The translations under genes and the position numbers were made by a program. Under the pieces are notes generated by a model. The model did no database searches. It worked only from the letters and a program-made list of their open reading frames with translations, and was not told the origin of the DNA. From Hydra vulgaris (taxonomy: Eukaryota; Cnidaria; Hydrozoa; Anthoathecata; Hydridae), in the NCBI RefSeq assembly GCF_038396675.1, contig NC_088929.1:30736501-30800500 (forward strand): a stretch of DNA of 64,000 nt. The letters run 5' to 3'. This document shows positions 22,365 through 33,828 of the stretch, piece after piece; position 1 is the first letter of the stretch, and each line of letters opens with the position of its first letter.

Positions 22365-25345
22365 CGGAAAAATCCTTTTGAGGGATGATAGTACATACCA
22401 ATAGGAGTTCATAGCAATAAATCTTAAAATCAGGGATTACCGTCCGTGGGACTTTTTTGCGTTTAAAGTTCTAAATTAGAGTGAAAGTTTTATTTTCCCA
22501 ATTCAATAATTAGTTATACAAAAAAAATTTATAAAACAAAAAATGTTCTACATAAAATTCTAAACAACTCTTATCTTATTCATATTTTCACAAAAACGCG
22601 TTTTTAACCTTCAAAATTCGAGACAAAAAATCGGCATTTTGTCTACCATAATGTCTCGCTGAAAAAATATCTTTTACAACCATCGTGTCACACGGAAAAA
22701 CGATTTTTTTGACGATCTCATCTAGTCTCACGGAAAAACAACGCTTTGTTTTTGGAAATGGCACTTGAAAAGCTTGACTAAGCTTTAGTTTTTGACTCAT
22801 TACGACCAAAATGCCTAATGCATCAAAAACACATGATGAATGCAGAAAAATCTGCATGTGTTGTGTGCATGAAAAAAAGTGATAGAGAACTGACAGTTGC
22901 AGCAAAGGAAAAGATTCTTCAATTCATTAAACCTAATTCAGACTTCAATAATGACAGGGTTCCATTAGGAATTTGTGTCAACTGCAGATTTCAACTTGGA
23001 AAATTGGATGGCTCCATGAAAAAAGTTCCAACAATTTTCAACTTTCAGAACATCTCAAAAAAGCCTTCAACTCGCTCATTAATTATTTGTGATTGTTTGA
23101 TCTGCCAAATAGGTAAACTGAGAGGAAAGGAGCAACATCCTCTGAACAAACTTGAGGAATCCTCTGAAAAATCAATCAAGCGTTGGAAAGAGATGCACCA
23201 AATGTCTTTCATTAATTGGTCGTGGACCCCCTCACAACTGCACACCGGGGACTCGCCATGAAAATTTGAAAAAAATTGCTGAAGCTGATGGAAAGGGCGC
23301 AGAGCTATTAGCTTCTTCAAGCAGTTATTGCTTCAAAAGATTCATCTCCTAATGGAACAATTCGTTCAGCAGTTATTGCTTCAAAAGATTCATCTCCTAA
23401 TGGAACAATTCTAACTCAACAAGCCGGAGGCAAAGCCATTCCACTGCAAAGAGGGGCATCAGTAGCACAACAACTGTTCAAAACCCCGCTTTCTACTCAG
23501 GATATGGTTCACATTCAGCAAAACACTGGATTCTCCAATAATGGTTTGCGAAAGATTGGCTCCACTTTGAATCAAATCAGTCCCTTACGGTTGGTAGAAC
23601 CCAACTTTCAACTGAAATTTGCTCAGGCAGGACAAATAGTAGCAGACCACTTTACAATTAGCAGCATAAACCTGTCAGAAGAACCAGACCAGGGAGGTTG
23701 TGCACTGCCATAGTCTCATTGACCTCAGTGTCAACGTACAAGTTTCAAGAAACTTGGGAGATTCAGTCATCTTAAAGCTAGGAATAGATGGAGGTGGATC
23801 ATTTTTGAAGGTCAGTTTCACTCACATTGAACTGGAAAAGAATGAGTTGGAGCCACAAAGTCCTGTTCAAAAAAAAATGAAACTAACTTCTCCACTTTCA
23901 GCCAAAGCAACAAGTGTCAAGCAGCAAATGCTTGTTGTTCTCTCTCAAGACACACCTGAAACTTACCAGAATGTCAAGCAGATTTTTGGTCTCATCAAAA
24001 TCCATGAGAAGTCTTTGCTAGACTCTTTGGTTATTTCCTGTGATTTGAAGCTTGCTAACATTCTCTGTGGAATTCAATCACATAGTAGCAAACACCCTTG
24101 CTGCTGGTGTGAGGCAGAGAACACAAACCTCATCAGATGTGGCCATCCAAGAACCTTCGCTTAAATTCGGAAGTAATTCGCAAAGTTCATGAAATCAGGC
24201 GGTGACATTCGCAAGTCGAGAGAATTCAAAAATGTTGTTCATTTGCCCTTGCTTGATTTTCATGATGACATGCTTGTGCTGGAAGCCATCCCACCTATGG
24301 AGCTTCATCTACTTCTTGGTGTTATCAACCATCTCTTCAAAAACCTCTGCAATCTTTGGCCAGATGCAAAGCAATGGCCAACCACACTGCACCTTTCTAT
24401 TCAACCATTCCATGGGGGCCATTTTAATGGAAATGATTGCCTTAAGCTGCTGAGAAGATTAGATTGCCTGAAGCAAATTGCAGAGCAAAAGCACTTCAAA
24501 CAGGCCGATGGATTTATTCAAACTTTGTCTCTGTTCAAAGATGTTGTTACATCTTGTTTTGGAACCACTTTGGATCCTGATTTTGAAGCAAAAATTGAAA
24601 TCTTTAAACAGAGCTACATTAATCTTCCAGTCTCTATTACTCCCAAAGTACATGCTGTCTTTCATCATGTTCCTCAGTTCATCAAGAGAAAAAATATGTG
24701 AGTAGGACTTTTCAGCGAACAAGCAACTGAGGCTCTTCACTCAAATTTCAAGCCCTTCTGGGACAGATACAAAAGAAATCCAGAGAATCCTGATTTTTCC
24801 AAGCATCTCCTCTCTTGTGTCATTGAATATAATAGCAAAAAAATCTAGTCTCAGCAAGTCAATGGTAAGTTATAGCTACAGATTGCTTAGTTGTATCTTA
24901 AAAAAAAACGTAAATTTGGGGGAAAACCCAGATCAAAAATGATTTCAAAGTATAATCCAAAGCTTTTTTTTCAGTTTCCTCTAGAACTAAAGGAAAGGTA
25001 ACAAGAAAGAACAAAAATGTCAAAGAATCAAGTGAGAGCGAGCCAAACCCAATGAAGTTGAAGAAGAATATTCGAACTTATAGAAAAATGTTTTTTCAAG
25101 GAAAACTAATCAAATTTTGGAAAATATGAATAAAATAGTTTAGAATTTTATGTAGAACATTTTTTGTTTTATAAAGTTTTTTGTAAAACTAATTATTGAA
25201 TTCGGAAAATAAAGAAAACTAACTTTCACTCTAATTTAGAACTTTAAACGCAAAAAAGTCTCACGGACGGTAATCCATGATTTTAAGATTTATTGCTATG
25301 AACTCCTATTGGTATGTACTATCATCCCTCAAAAGGATTTTTCCG
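22365..25345 (+). mobile_element. TE-C: ~3.0 kb DNA transposon with ~200-bp terminal inverted repeats
   Basis: Bases 22365 to about 22566 recur as a near-perfect reverse complement at about 25125-25345. The outermost sequence is CGGAAAAATCCTTTTGAGGG. The inverted repeats enclose a plus-strand coding region running from 22818 to about 24850 with only a few frame breaks. No obvious target-site duplication is seen beside the ends. The long, still closely matching ends and nearly open frames suggest a younger insertion than TE-A and TE-B. Confidence 0.9.
22818..24848 (+). pseudogene. TE-C transposase-like gene, recently broken
   Basis: Pieces in order: 22818-23261 with C-V-V-C (residues 14-17) and C-V-N-C zinc-binding pairs and C-D-C-L-I-C; a linker near 23224-23700 containing two copies of a short K-D-S-S-P-N-G-T-I segment; 23700-24164 with L-G-I-D-G-G-G-S-F, then S-C-D-L-K-L-A-N-I-L-C-G and K-H-P-C-C-W-C; 24189-24701 with P-P-M-E-L-H-L-L-L-G-V-I-N-H and F-N-G-N-D-C; and a last piece (24702-24848) with L-F-S-E-Q-A-T-E-A-L-H-S-N-F and D-R-Y-K-R-N. 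The acidic residues in D-G-G-G, D-L-K and E-A-L-H are candidate DDE residues, arranged as in RAG1/Transib-type enzymes. It shares the D-x-K...C-x-x-C and E-x-x-H...R-Y motifs with TE-B and TE-A. The function is inferred; frame breaks near 23250, 23700, 24165 and 24702 inactivate it. Confidence 0.7.
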
Positions 25346-26040
25346 GGTGTTTTCGTTGGGGTTAGGTCAAAAATCTACAAACTGTGAGAGAGAAGAGACA
25401 AGATTCGCTTTTATTCCTGCACAACTACAAAAGTAAGTACGGAGGAAAAAACTAAATCACCAAGAAAAACAAAAAACAAATTTAAAAGCACAATTTTTTT
25501 AGTTTAATAGACAATCATGGTTTGACTGTAATTAAAAAACATTTAATTCTATATCTGGTATTTTGAAAAAATTATGGTAAAACGCAAAAATTTAAAAATG
25601 TTGCATGTATTTTAAAATTTGAAGACAGACACATTAAATAATTTAATTAAAATATAATGTAATAACGATATAATTAAAAAAAGCAAATTAAAGACGGATA
25701 CACTTCGTTAAAGAATAAATATCAATAAAACTGATATTTATTGTCCCTTACATATTTTCGAATGAGTTAAATAAATATTATACAAACATTGGCCAAAACT
25801 TAGCAACAAAATTATAACCACACTAAATTCATTTCACCATATTCAAATATATCTTAAACATTTTTCTCTTAAAGAATATGAAATAAGAATAAAAAAGAAG
25901 AATAGGCCTTTTCTTTAAAAAAAAAAGAAAGAATACTCTGAAATAATCACCTGGCTATGATGACGTTTCTATTAATTTAGTTATCTCAAATAAAAAAGCA
26001 CATTTCCAAACTTTTGATTCATATTATAAAACTTTCAATA
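25346..26040. other. AT-rich stretch without recognisable gene
   Basis: No coding signal or structured repeat found between TE-C and the LINE fragment. Confidence 0.5.
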
Positions 26041-26064
26041 AATTATGGGATTTTCACGGAAGCA

Positions 26065-26480
26065 TGAAAGTTGGCAAAAGTATGCCCAGTTTATAGAAAT
26101 AACGATCAATCAGAAATCTCTATAGACTTAATTGAGTACTTTCTGTATTTTCAAAAATATTTGAACGTGTTATTTATAAATAAATTTATAACCATTTTCA
26201 AGAAAATAATTTATTTTACACAAAACAGTTCAACTGAATGGTTTTCGAAAAGAACCATTCCTTTGAACACGCAATAATTGAAATAATAGACCAAATTACT
26301 AAAGGACTTGAAAATAATCTACTCTAGAACTATTTATCGACCTATCAAAAGCTTTTGATATAGTTGATCATCTCATTCTTTTAGAAAAATGAAACACTGC
26401 GGAGTAATAAATAAAACATGTGATTGATTAAAAAGCTGTTTCAGGCAAACAAAACTGTGAATTAAATAACTTCAAAAATT
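26065..26480 (+). pseudogene. LINE reverse transcriptase fragment (L2/CR1/jockey-like)
   Basis: In shifting frames the sequence reads A-K-V-C-P-V-Y, L-S-V-F-S-K-I-F-E-R-V-I-Y, N-N-L-F-Y-T-K-Q-F, N-H-S-F-E-H-A-I and, near 26340-26375, L-S-K-A-F-D-I-V-D-H-L-I-L. These are the N-terminal reverse transcriptase blocks of non-LTR retrotransposons, up to and including the LSKAFD block that bears the first catalytic aspartate. The YADD part is missing and there are frameshifts. Confidence 0.85.
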
Positions 26481-26852
26481 TTTTGTTTCTGTGGAATATA
26501 TTAATTTCAAAAAATTTTGACATTTTTTGAAACTGTAGTTATCCCTCCTTTGAACAAAAACTAAAAAATATTATACTTTCAATTGATGAAATATCAACAT
26601 TTTTTTAAAATGTTGATTTTAAGTTTTCTTTTTATTTTTCCAGTAAAATACTTTATTGTTAAAGTTATAATATATTGTAAACACATACTGTGTTCTTATG
26701 ACCTAATTCTGTAAACTTTTTCTTAAATAATGTTACAAACAATTTAATGAAATATATTTGTAAAATATATTGTGTATGAGTGTGCATATTTATGTGTATG
26801 TATATATATAATTATGTGTGTTTGCGCCTGTGTATACCTATTCATGTATATG

Positions 26853-26961
<109 letters not shown>

Positions 26962-27035
26962 CTATATATATATTTACGTGTGTATGCGTATGTATATATT
27001 TGTGTGTATATGTATGTGTGTATATATGCATTTTT

Positions 27036-27144
27036 GAATGTATGTATGTATGTATGTTAATACGTATGTATGTATGTATGTATGTATGTATGTATGTATG
27101 TATGTATGTATGTATGTATGTATGTATGTATGTATGTATGTATG

Positions 27145-27175
<31 letters not shown>

Positions 27176-27260
27176 GTAAGTATGTATGTATGTATGTAAG
27201 TATGTATGTATGTATGTATGTATGTATGTATGTATGTATGTATGTATGTATGTATGTATG

Positions 27261-27291
<31 letters not shown>

Positions 27292-27460
27292 GTATGTATG
27301 TATGTATGTATGAATGTATGTTTGTATGTATGTATGTATGTATGTATGTATGTATGTATGTATGTATGTATGTATGTATGTATGTATGTATGTATGTATG
27401 TATGTATGTATGTATGTATGTATGTATGTATGTATGTATGTATGTATGTATGTATGTATG

Positions 27461-27491
<31 letters not shown>

Positions 27492-27640
27492 GTATGTATG
27501 TATGTATGAATGTATGTATGTATGTATGTATGTATGTATGTATGTATGTATGTATGTATGTATGTATGTATGTATGTATGTATGTATGTATGTATATATG
27601 TATGTATGTATGTATGTATAAATGTATGTATGTATGTACA
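27036..27640. repeat. (TATG)n microsatellite, about 600 bp
   Basis: Tetranucleotide array with scattered single-base interruptions (for example TAAG at 27173-27178, 27197, 27290 and 27490; TGAA at 27312 and 27508). The long open frames here on both strands (Met-Tyr-Val-Cys and Tyr-Ile-His-Thr repeats) are artefacts of the repeat. Confidence 0.98.
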
Positions 27641-27649
27641 CGTAAGTAA

Positions 27650-28150
27650 CTAGTATTACCTTCAAAACTAAACTTGCCGAAAAACGGCTACATTCGTTCA
27701 AAGTTGCAACACGTGGGTCAGAGAAGAACTATTAAAAATTATCAAGTGCAAAATTTTCATCATATTACAATAAAAATCTTTTTGATTAAAATTTCGACAA
27801 GACAATCGTGATATACGAACCAGTATTCTACAAAGACAATCATGATATACTTAAAAAATAAATTCATTGACTTAATTTATTCAGTAATGCTTTTCCAGAA
27901 GTGTTTTTCAATGGTTAAAATATCAATTTTGAAGAAAAATTAAAAGTTCGTCAAGAAAATTGAGCTATGCTGAAAATAAGATGCAGAAAAAAAAAATCCA
28001 ATGAATAATGATTCTAGTGAAGCCTACCATATTTCAATTTAATTTAAGGAAAACTTTAAATAATATTTTTATTACCAAGAAACTATTTGCATGAGTTTAC
28101 CTTAACTTTCATTGACGCGTCAAACTTTAGCGGTTCTTTTGACAAGACCT
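27650..28150. other. Stretch without recognisable gene
   Basis: A short direct repeat of the CAATCATGATATAC type occurs twice near 27805-27850. Nothing else is supported. Confidence 0.4.
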
Positions 28151-28152
28151 CT

Positions 28153-28308
28153 CCCAGCGGGCATTTCTTATTCAAAGTTACGTTCTAAATGTCTTTTAAA
28201 CGTCTTCTAAATATTCTCACGAAAAGAACGTTTAAAAGACGTTTAAAAAACGTTTAAAAGACATTTAGAACGTAACTTTGAAAAATAAATGCCCGTAGGG
28301 CTGAGTCT
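28153..28308. mobile_element. Fold-back MITE
   Basis: The two halves are inverted: CAGCGGGCATTT, CAAAGTTACGTTCTAAATGT and CTTTTAAACG at the left; the reverse complements at the right ending AATGCCCGTAGGGCTG. There is an internal AACGTTTAAAAGACG repeat, and no coding sequence. Typical of a hAT-type miniature element; the exact target duplication is not clear. Confidence 0.8.
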
Positions 28309-28621
28309 TGAGTCATTGCGTTTCCGCGTTCTTTATTTTTATTTAATTTCTAACAATATTTTAACATAATCTTCAATTGTAAACTTTTTAACTTTCTATA
28401 TATTTGTATAAAAATTTTAATGATTAAGAGTTTTCGGAGCCCGGGGCTGTTTTTTTGGAGGCCTTTTTTATGTAAATAATGGCTATAAAAAAAAAAATTA
28501 TTCCATAAAAAATTACAAAATCAACCCCTTATTTTAAAAATACCTGATTTGTTTTTCAGATGATGGTCTAATCAGAAAATCGAGTCTTTAAGATTCTTAT
28601 GAATTCTTATTAATTAAAATT

Positions 28622-28830
28622 TATCATGGCTTTCCCACATAAATTGTATTCAATCAAAAACTAGTAAAACAATTGGTTTGATGTACCGAATTCACCCGTT
28701 TGTAAACATCAGAAAGTTTGAAACTTGTTTATTTTCGTCTAATACATTCTTTTATTTACTATTCAAATACTACACGGATTAGAACTTACAGTACATGGGC
28801 TACTACTCAACGAACAAAACTTAAACATTT
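28622..28830 (+). pseudogene. LINE C-terminal fragment (plus strand)
   Basis: The sequence starting TTTATCATGGCTTTCCCACA translates as M-A-F-P-H-K-L and continues, with shifts, in parallel to the LINE C-terminal region encoded on the minus strand at 30677-31243 (M-A-F-P-H-K-I-H-R-I-K-K...). It is a second, shorter and more decayed member of that LINE family. Confidence 0.65.
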
Positions 28831-28839
28831 TTTTTTCCC

Positions 28840-29112
28840 TTTAAAAACATATATGCAGACATAAAGAGGTAAAAAAAACATATATGCAAACATAAAGAGG
28901 TTAAAAAAAAAAGCATGTATGCAGACATATAGAGGTAAATAAAAAATATACATGCAGACATATAGAGGTAAAAAAAAAACGGTTATGCAAACATATAGAG
29001 GTTAAAAAAAAAACATACATGCAGACAAAGAAAGGTAAAAAAAAAAAAGTTATGCAAACATAAAGAGGTTAAAAAACAACATATATGCAAACATAAAGAG
29101 ATAAAAAAAAAA
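28840..29112. repeat. Minisatellite, ~32-bp unit, about 8 copies
   Basis: The unit is ACATATATGCARACATAAAG + AGGTWAAAAAA with drift between copies (AT/AC changes and variable A-run). It ends in a poly-A stretch at 29105-29123. Confidence 0.9.
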
Positions 29113-29625
29113 AAAAAAAAAAAGAGCAAGAATGAAAGACAAAAACAAGGTAATTTTTATGTCTAAATATAATAACAGCATGATTTAAAAAAAGTTACGG
29201 ATTAACGAAAAAAAAAAAAAAAAGTATTCTCTTAAAACAAACCATTAAAATACTTATAAATTGCAGAGAATTAGTAGCAAGTATTTTGAATACGGAAAAG
29301 CATACCGTTGACCAAAACTAAGGAACACTTTTTTAAAACAAAGAGTTACAAATAAAAAATCGATTTTAAAAGTAGATAAAAAATAATTTTTTTTTTAAAT
29401 AAACATCGAACTTTATTATTCGTAGTTATTTTCATGTCTGATTGACTCTTATTTTTTAATTTAAAAGAATTGGTACGTTTGAATGACTATCATTAAAATT
29501 ATAATTATACTATTTACTTTCTTTATTTAATAGAAATTTTTATGAAAGTTTTTTTTTTTTATTATATAAGTAATGTAAACATCATTTTTAACAATCTTAT
29601 TATATTTTAAAGTCGTGAAACCTGC

Positions 29626-30422
29626 ATAGGGGCTCAATGAAAAAGTTGTATTGACTTTAGTCATCCAAATCTTCTCTGAGATCATTTATGTTTTTTATAA
29701 ATTAAAAAAAAAAAAATCCATTTCATAGCTACGTAATAATAGCACAAATAGTTTAATGTTGGTATACATGTACTTTTATACAACTTTTTGAAAATATTGC
29801 TGGGACCCGATAAACTCTCTTCCTCCCATGCGGCTGTTGACCCCGGCTGTTGACCCCTTACTACGCATTAGGTAGTAAACTAAATTTATTACAAAATTCT
29901 CAACAAACACACTTTGATAAAAACACAAAACTTAAAATAAAAAAAAAAACAGCTTTCTTTGATGAGTTTTATGGCAGGACGCTGAGACGATCGAGTACCT
30001 TAGGTTTACAGCCTCGATTTGGGACAATGCGTCCCCTAAAAAAATCACGAAAAAATATTTTTGATTAAACTTATGTTGAAGTACAGTTTGTTGAAATAAC
30101 AAATTCCTTAAGAATGTTGTTAATAAACAATTAAAGTGTAAAAAACAAAATATTTATGAAGGTAGAAAACATCTGAGTGATCAATACCTTATTTTACGGT
30201 GACAAGATTCGCGAACTTGACTTCAATATAAACAAATTTAAATCCTGCATTTTAATTTTTTTTTTTTTCAATTTTATATATTTTGCTGTTCATACAATAA
30301 TATAAAAAATTTATTCCATAAAAATAGAATGTATATATATATATATTTATATAAACAGACATGGGCTCAAAGAAGATGTGGATGACCAGAGTCACCACAA
30401 TCTTTTCATTGAGCCCCTATGT
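29626..30422. repeat. Inverted pair of CATAGGGGCTCAATGAAAA ends
   Basis: CATAGGGGCTCAATGAAAA at 29626 recurs inverted at 30404-30422, and similarity continues inward for about 55 bp. The left member is the old copy of unit sequence near 1290-1360. This could be an approximately 800-bp element with terminal inverted repeats, or two ends of separate insertions. A LINE tail lies between, so the structure is uncertain. Confidence 0.45.
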
Positions 30423-31439
30423 GAGCTTTAATAAGTGCAAAGAAAATAAAGTTATAATAATAAAATAAAAATTAAAATAAAAAAAAACACTTCGTTAATA
30501 TTTTTAAAAAAATAACAAAACTCCGTAAAAAAAATTAATAAATAAAAACAAAGAAAATAAGACAATAAGAGGAACAAATTCCTTTGAATATATCAAAAAA
30601 TTAGGTTAAAAAACGATAGTGTATATTAAAAAAAACGATAGTGATATATGTTAAGTTTCAAAGCTGTCATTTATTTTCAAAATTTCTTTTTTTTTATATA
30701 AAACACAAATGAATTTATTGTTTTCACCACGTTGATGTGGTTATTTTTGAAACTGTTCCATATCTTAGGTCCTCGATATGTTATACTATATTCTTTGTAT
30801 TTAGTTAGTTTACGAAGTAGTGTGTATGTGAGCCTCTCGTTTGATCTCAGAGAATAGTTATTGCTTTGATTTATCTTAAATTTTGTTTCAAAGATTTTCG
30901 GCGTGAGATGTTTTAAATGATAATACATAAAGATCATGTGTTGAAATGTATTTATCTCGTATACTTGCATCATCTTCGTTTCCATCATTAACGGTTTTGC
31001 ATGCTCAAATTTGTTTTTTCTGTGTATAATTCTGCAAGCATGTTTTTGTACACTAAATATTCTTTTAAGTTTCGAGGGCTGTGTGCTTGCAGACGCAATG
31101 TTACCATAAATAATATAGCTATGAATTAGGCTGAAGTATATTAATTTAAGACTTTGAGTATTAATTATAAGACTAGCTCTATACATTACACCAATAGCTT
31201 TTTTAATTTTTTTGATTCGATGTATTTTATGTGGGAAAGCCAAGATAAGTTTTTATCTACATAGACTCCTTGGTACTTTAAACATTCGTGTTTTTTAATT
31301 TGTTTACTATTTATAGAAAGAAATGGTAATTAAAGTGCAGGTTTTCTTTCTGCGTTTTTTGAAAAAAATAATGTATATTGAGTTTTGTCTACGTTTATTG
31401 AGAGTTTATTTGCTCTGAACCATTTATTTACTTTTAGCA

Positions 31440-31590
31440 GCTCAATATTCATTTCACCATACAGCTGATACATATCACTATTGGACATAAACAATATTCA
31501 TTTCACCATATAGCTGAAATATATCACTATTGGACATAAACAATATTCATTTCACCATTTAGCTGAATAATATCACTATTGGACATAAAA
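31440..31590. repeat. ~48-bp tandem triplication inside the LINE
   Basis: CAATATTCATTTCACCATAY followed by AGCTGAATATATCACTATTGG-type sequence and ACATAAA occurs three times, duplicating part of the coding sequence just after the YADD block. Confidence 0.9.
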
Positions 31591-31827
31591 AAATTAGCGT
31601 CATCAGCATACATAACTGAATTTAAATTTGCAGACACATTACAGAAGTCGTTTATATATATTAAAAGAAGGAGACGGGCGAAAATTGAACCTTGTGGTAC
31701 TCCACACAGAATATTTGATGTACCAGAATCCTAAATAATCACATGATATTTTCTTTCATTAAGGTAGAATTTTATCCGAGAAAATATTTTGTTTGTTACA
31801 CCATAATAAATAATTTTTTCTAAGAAT

Positions 31828-32000
31828 ATAGAGTGGTCATCTGTTTTTGAGAATATAGAGTGGTCAAGAATATAGAGTATAGAGTGGTCAAGAATATAGA
31901 GTGGTAAGAATGTAGAGTGGTCAAGAATATAGAGTGGTCAAGAATATAGAGTCAAGAGTGGTCAAGAATATAGTATGGTAAGAATATAGAGTGGTCAAAT
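31828..32000. repeat. 17-bp minisatellite inside the LINE
   Basis: About ten imperfect copies of AGAATATAGAGTGGTCA, expanded from a coding sequence just downstream of the LSKAFD block. Confidence 0.92.
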
Positions 32001-33239
32001 GCCTTTGACAGATCTATAAATATAATACATAAATATATTAAAGGTATATTAGAAAACCAGTTAATCAGTCATCTTGATCTCTATCAAGAAGATGAAGTAG
32101 TAAAATTAACATTTTGAAAAAAATCAAATAAATTTCTCTAAACGGGCAAACTAAAGCTGCATCATTTCGGCAAAATATCAGAAGATAAACGAGGTCTTTG
32201 TGTTTTTATTGCTAATTTAGTGTGTAATTACAATATTTGGTTATAATTCTACAAACGAAAAAACTGATCGCGCATACTCTCTGCCATTCACTCTTGTGTC
32301 ACAGTGTTGAACTACATACTATTAGGTGGCTGAGGTGGCTGCGAAAACAATCACTTGAATCTCTTCACGGCCAAAAAAGTTACATAACTCATTTTTTTCG
32401 AAAATATCATCAGGACCTCTCAACCTCTACCGTCCTATATATAAATTTTTGCTTTCTGCTGACAGATTATTTTTATTTACTAAAAATTTTATTTCATGTT
32501 ACTGCACAAGCCACGTTAAAGAGAATGGCAAGCGTATTGTCTCATCAAATATAAAGATCGATTTGCTCATGCCAAACCATTATTATTTCAAATAAAAATT
32601 CTTATTTACCAATATATATAAGCTGATAAATATTAGTAAATATTTATCAGCTGAATATTTTTAGTATACTTTTTATGTACAAATGTAAAACCAACGCATC
32701 TCCTGTTTCTTTTCGAAACAGGAGAAGCGTTGGTTTTACATTTGTACATGAAAATATCGAAATACATTAAAAGATAAAAATAAATATAACTAAAGAAATG
32801 AAAATCTAATACAGCAACTTTTTCTCATCTTAATTTTGAAAAGTCATGTATTTCATTTCGAGGAGCTTTTCTGTGGGATAAAATAGCTTTGAAAAATTTT
32901 GATATTTCCCATGAATGGAATTATCATTCATTCAAGACAAAACTGGAAATTATTTTAATTTTGACGACAGGTTTTTATATATTTAAATTCTTCTGAAAAT
33001 GAATATGAAGCTTATTACATAAGGTAATATATAATTGTATATCTGATACACATCTTATGTGTTTATGAAAACAGCACATTTTGAAATATTTTTGTATTTA
33101 TATATAAAAGTATCAGGAATTTCTATATGCCAATTTTATTTATATATTCTTAGGAACTTTATGTTCTCGTAAATTATTACTACGACATTGTTTTGTTTTT
33201 TTATTTTATATTTCATGTTAATTTATTGTACTTGATATT

Positions 33240-33305
33240 CTCGAGCGGTGCTTGATGATAAGACCCAAAAGTCTTCTGCAAGTCTCCGCGTTCTTTTTTT
33301 TGTTT
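33240..33305 (-). mobile_element. Hairpin 3'-tail motif, minus strand
   Basis: The reverse complement reads GAACGCGGAGACTTGCAGAA, a GACTTTTGGGTC stem, then TTATCATCAAGCACCGCTCG. It is the old-copy version of the tail near 7188-7245 and preserves the stem better than the younger copies. Confidence 0.5.
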
Positions 33306-33828
33306 TTATTTTTATACCTGTATATTTTGTTATATCTTTTTTAATGTATAACGATTTTAATCTTAACTTATCAATTTATTGAATATTTAAGGAAAAAAAA
33401 AAAAAGTGAAAAAAAAAAATAATCGTAAACTGGAAAAGACATGTTAAGAAATAGTTTCTATCTTCTTAGTCTAAACTATTTTATAATTCGTTAAACGTTT
33501 TTAAAATCCTTTTTCTAAAATTCAGCAGAATTGCTATTGCTTTAAGTCGGTAACGAGAAAAAGACTACAAAGTTTCTACACAAGTCATATCAAACTTTAA
33601 AAGGTATAACTGTACGTAACTCTTGGAAACCTGTATTCTTAGGCATTAACAAAGCAAAGTTTAATTTGAAAAATATATTATATAGAAAAAGATTACAATT
33701 GTTTCTTGCAGATTAAACTTGAATGCTGTTTTCTTTCAACCCAAAAAAAAAAACGTTAAAATATTAGCGAACTTACTAAAAGTTTAAATAAGAAAAAAAA
33801 GTAAAGTTTTTAAATAAACATCACTTAC

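Larger units (their letters stand above)
30677..32040 (-). pseudogene. LINE reverse transcriptase, C-terminal half
   Basis: From the 5' end (right): F-I-D-L-S-K-A-F-D-H (about 31995-32025), then a 17-bp minisatellite that interrupts the frame, K-I-F-S-R-I-K-F-Y-L-N-E-R, C-G-V-P-Q-G-S-I-F-A-P-L-L (about 31680-31715), V-M-Y-A-D-D-A-N-F-F (about 31590-31615), K-W-F-R-A-N-K-L-S-I-N-V-D-K-T, and the open 188-residue C-terminal piece at 30677-31243 with Y-F-S-L-I-H-S-Y-I-I-Y-G, K-H-A-C-R-I-I and Y-R-G-P-K-I-W-N-S-F. The YADD active site is intact; other parts are shifted. L2/CR1/jockey-like non-LTR element. Confidence 0.9.
30256..32112 (-). mobile_element. LINE insertion splitting the old unit copy
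   Basis: The old unit copy stops at about 32112 and resumes at about 30256, where a T run on the plus strand (a poly-A tail on the minus strand) begins. Between these points is a minus-strand LINE covering the reverse transcriptase from the LSKAFD block to the C-terminus. The element is 5'-truncated, as is usual for LINEs. Confidence 0.75.

Noticed and set aside
22818-24848. TE-C as a host RAG1-like gene
   Set aside because: It is bounded by ~200-bp terminal inverted repeats and has several frame breaks, so it is a mobile-element gene, not a domesticated one.
28840-29112. CRISPR-like array
   Set aside because: Direct tandem repeat without unique spacers in a eukaryotic, transposon-rich context; a minisatellite.
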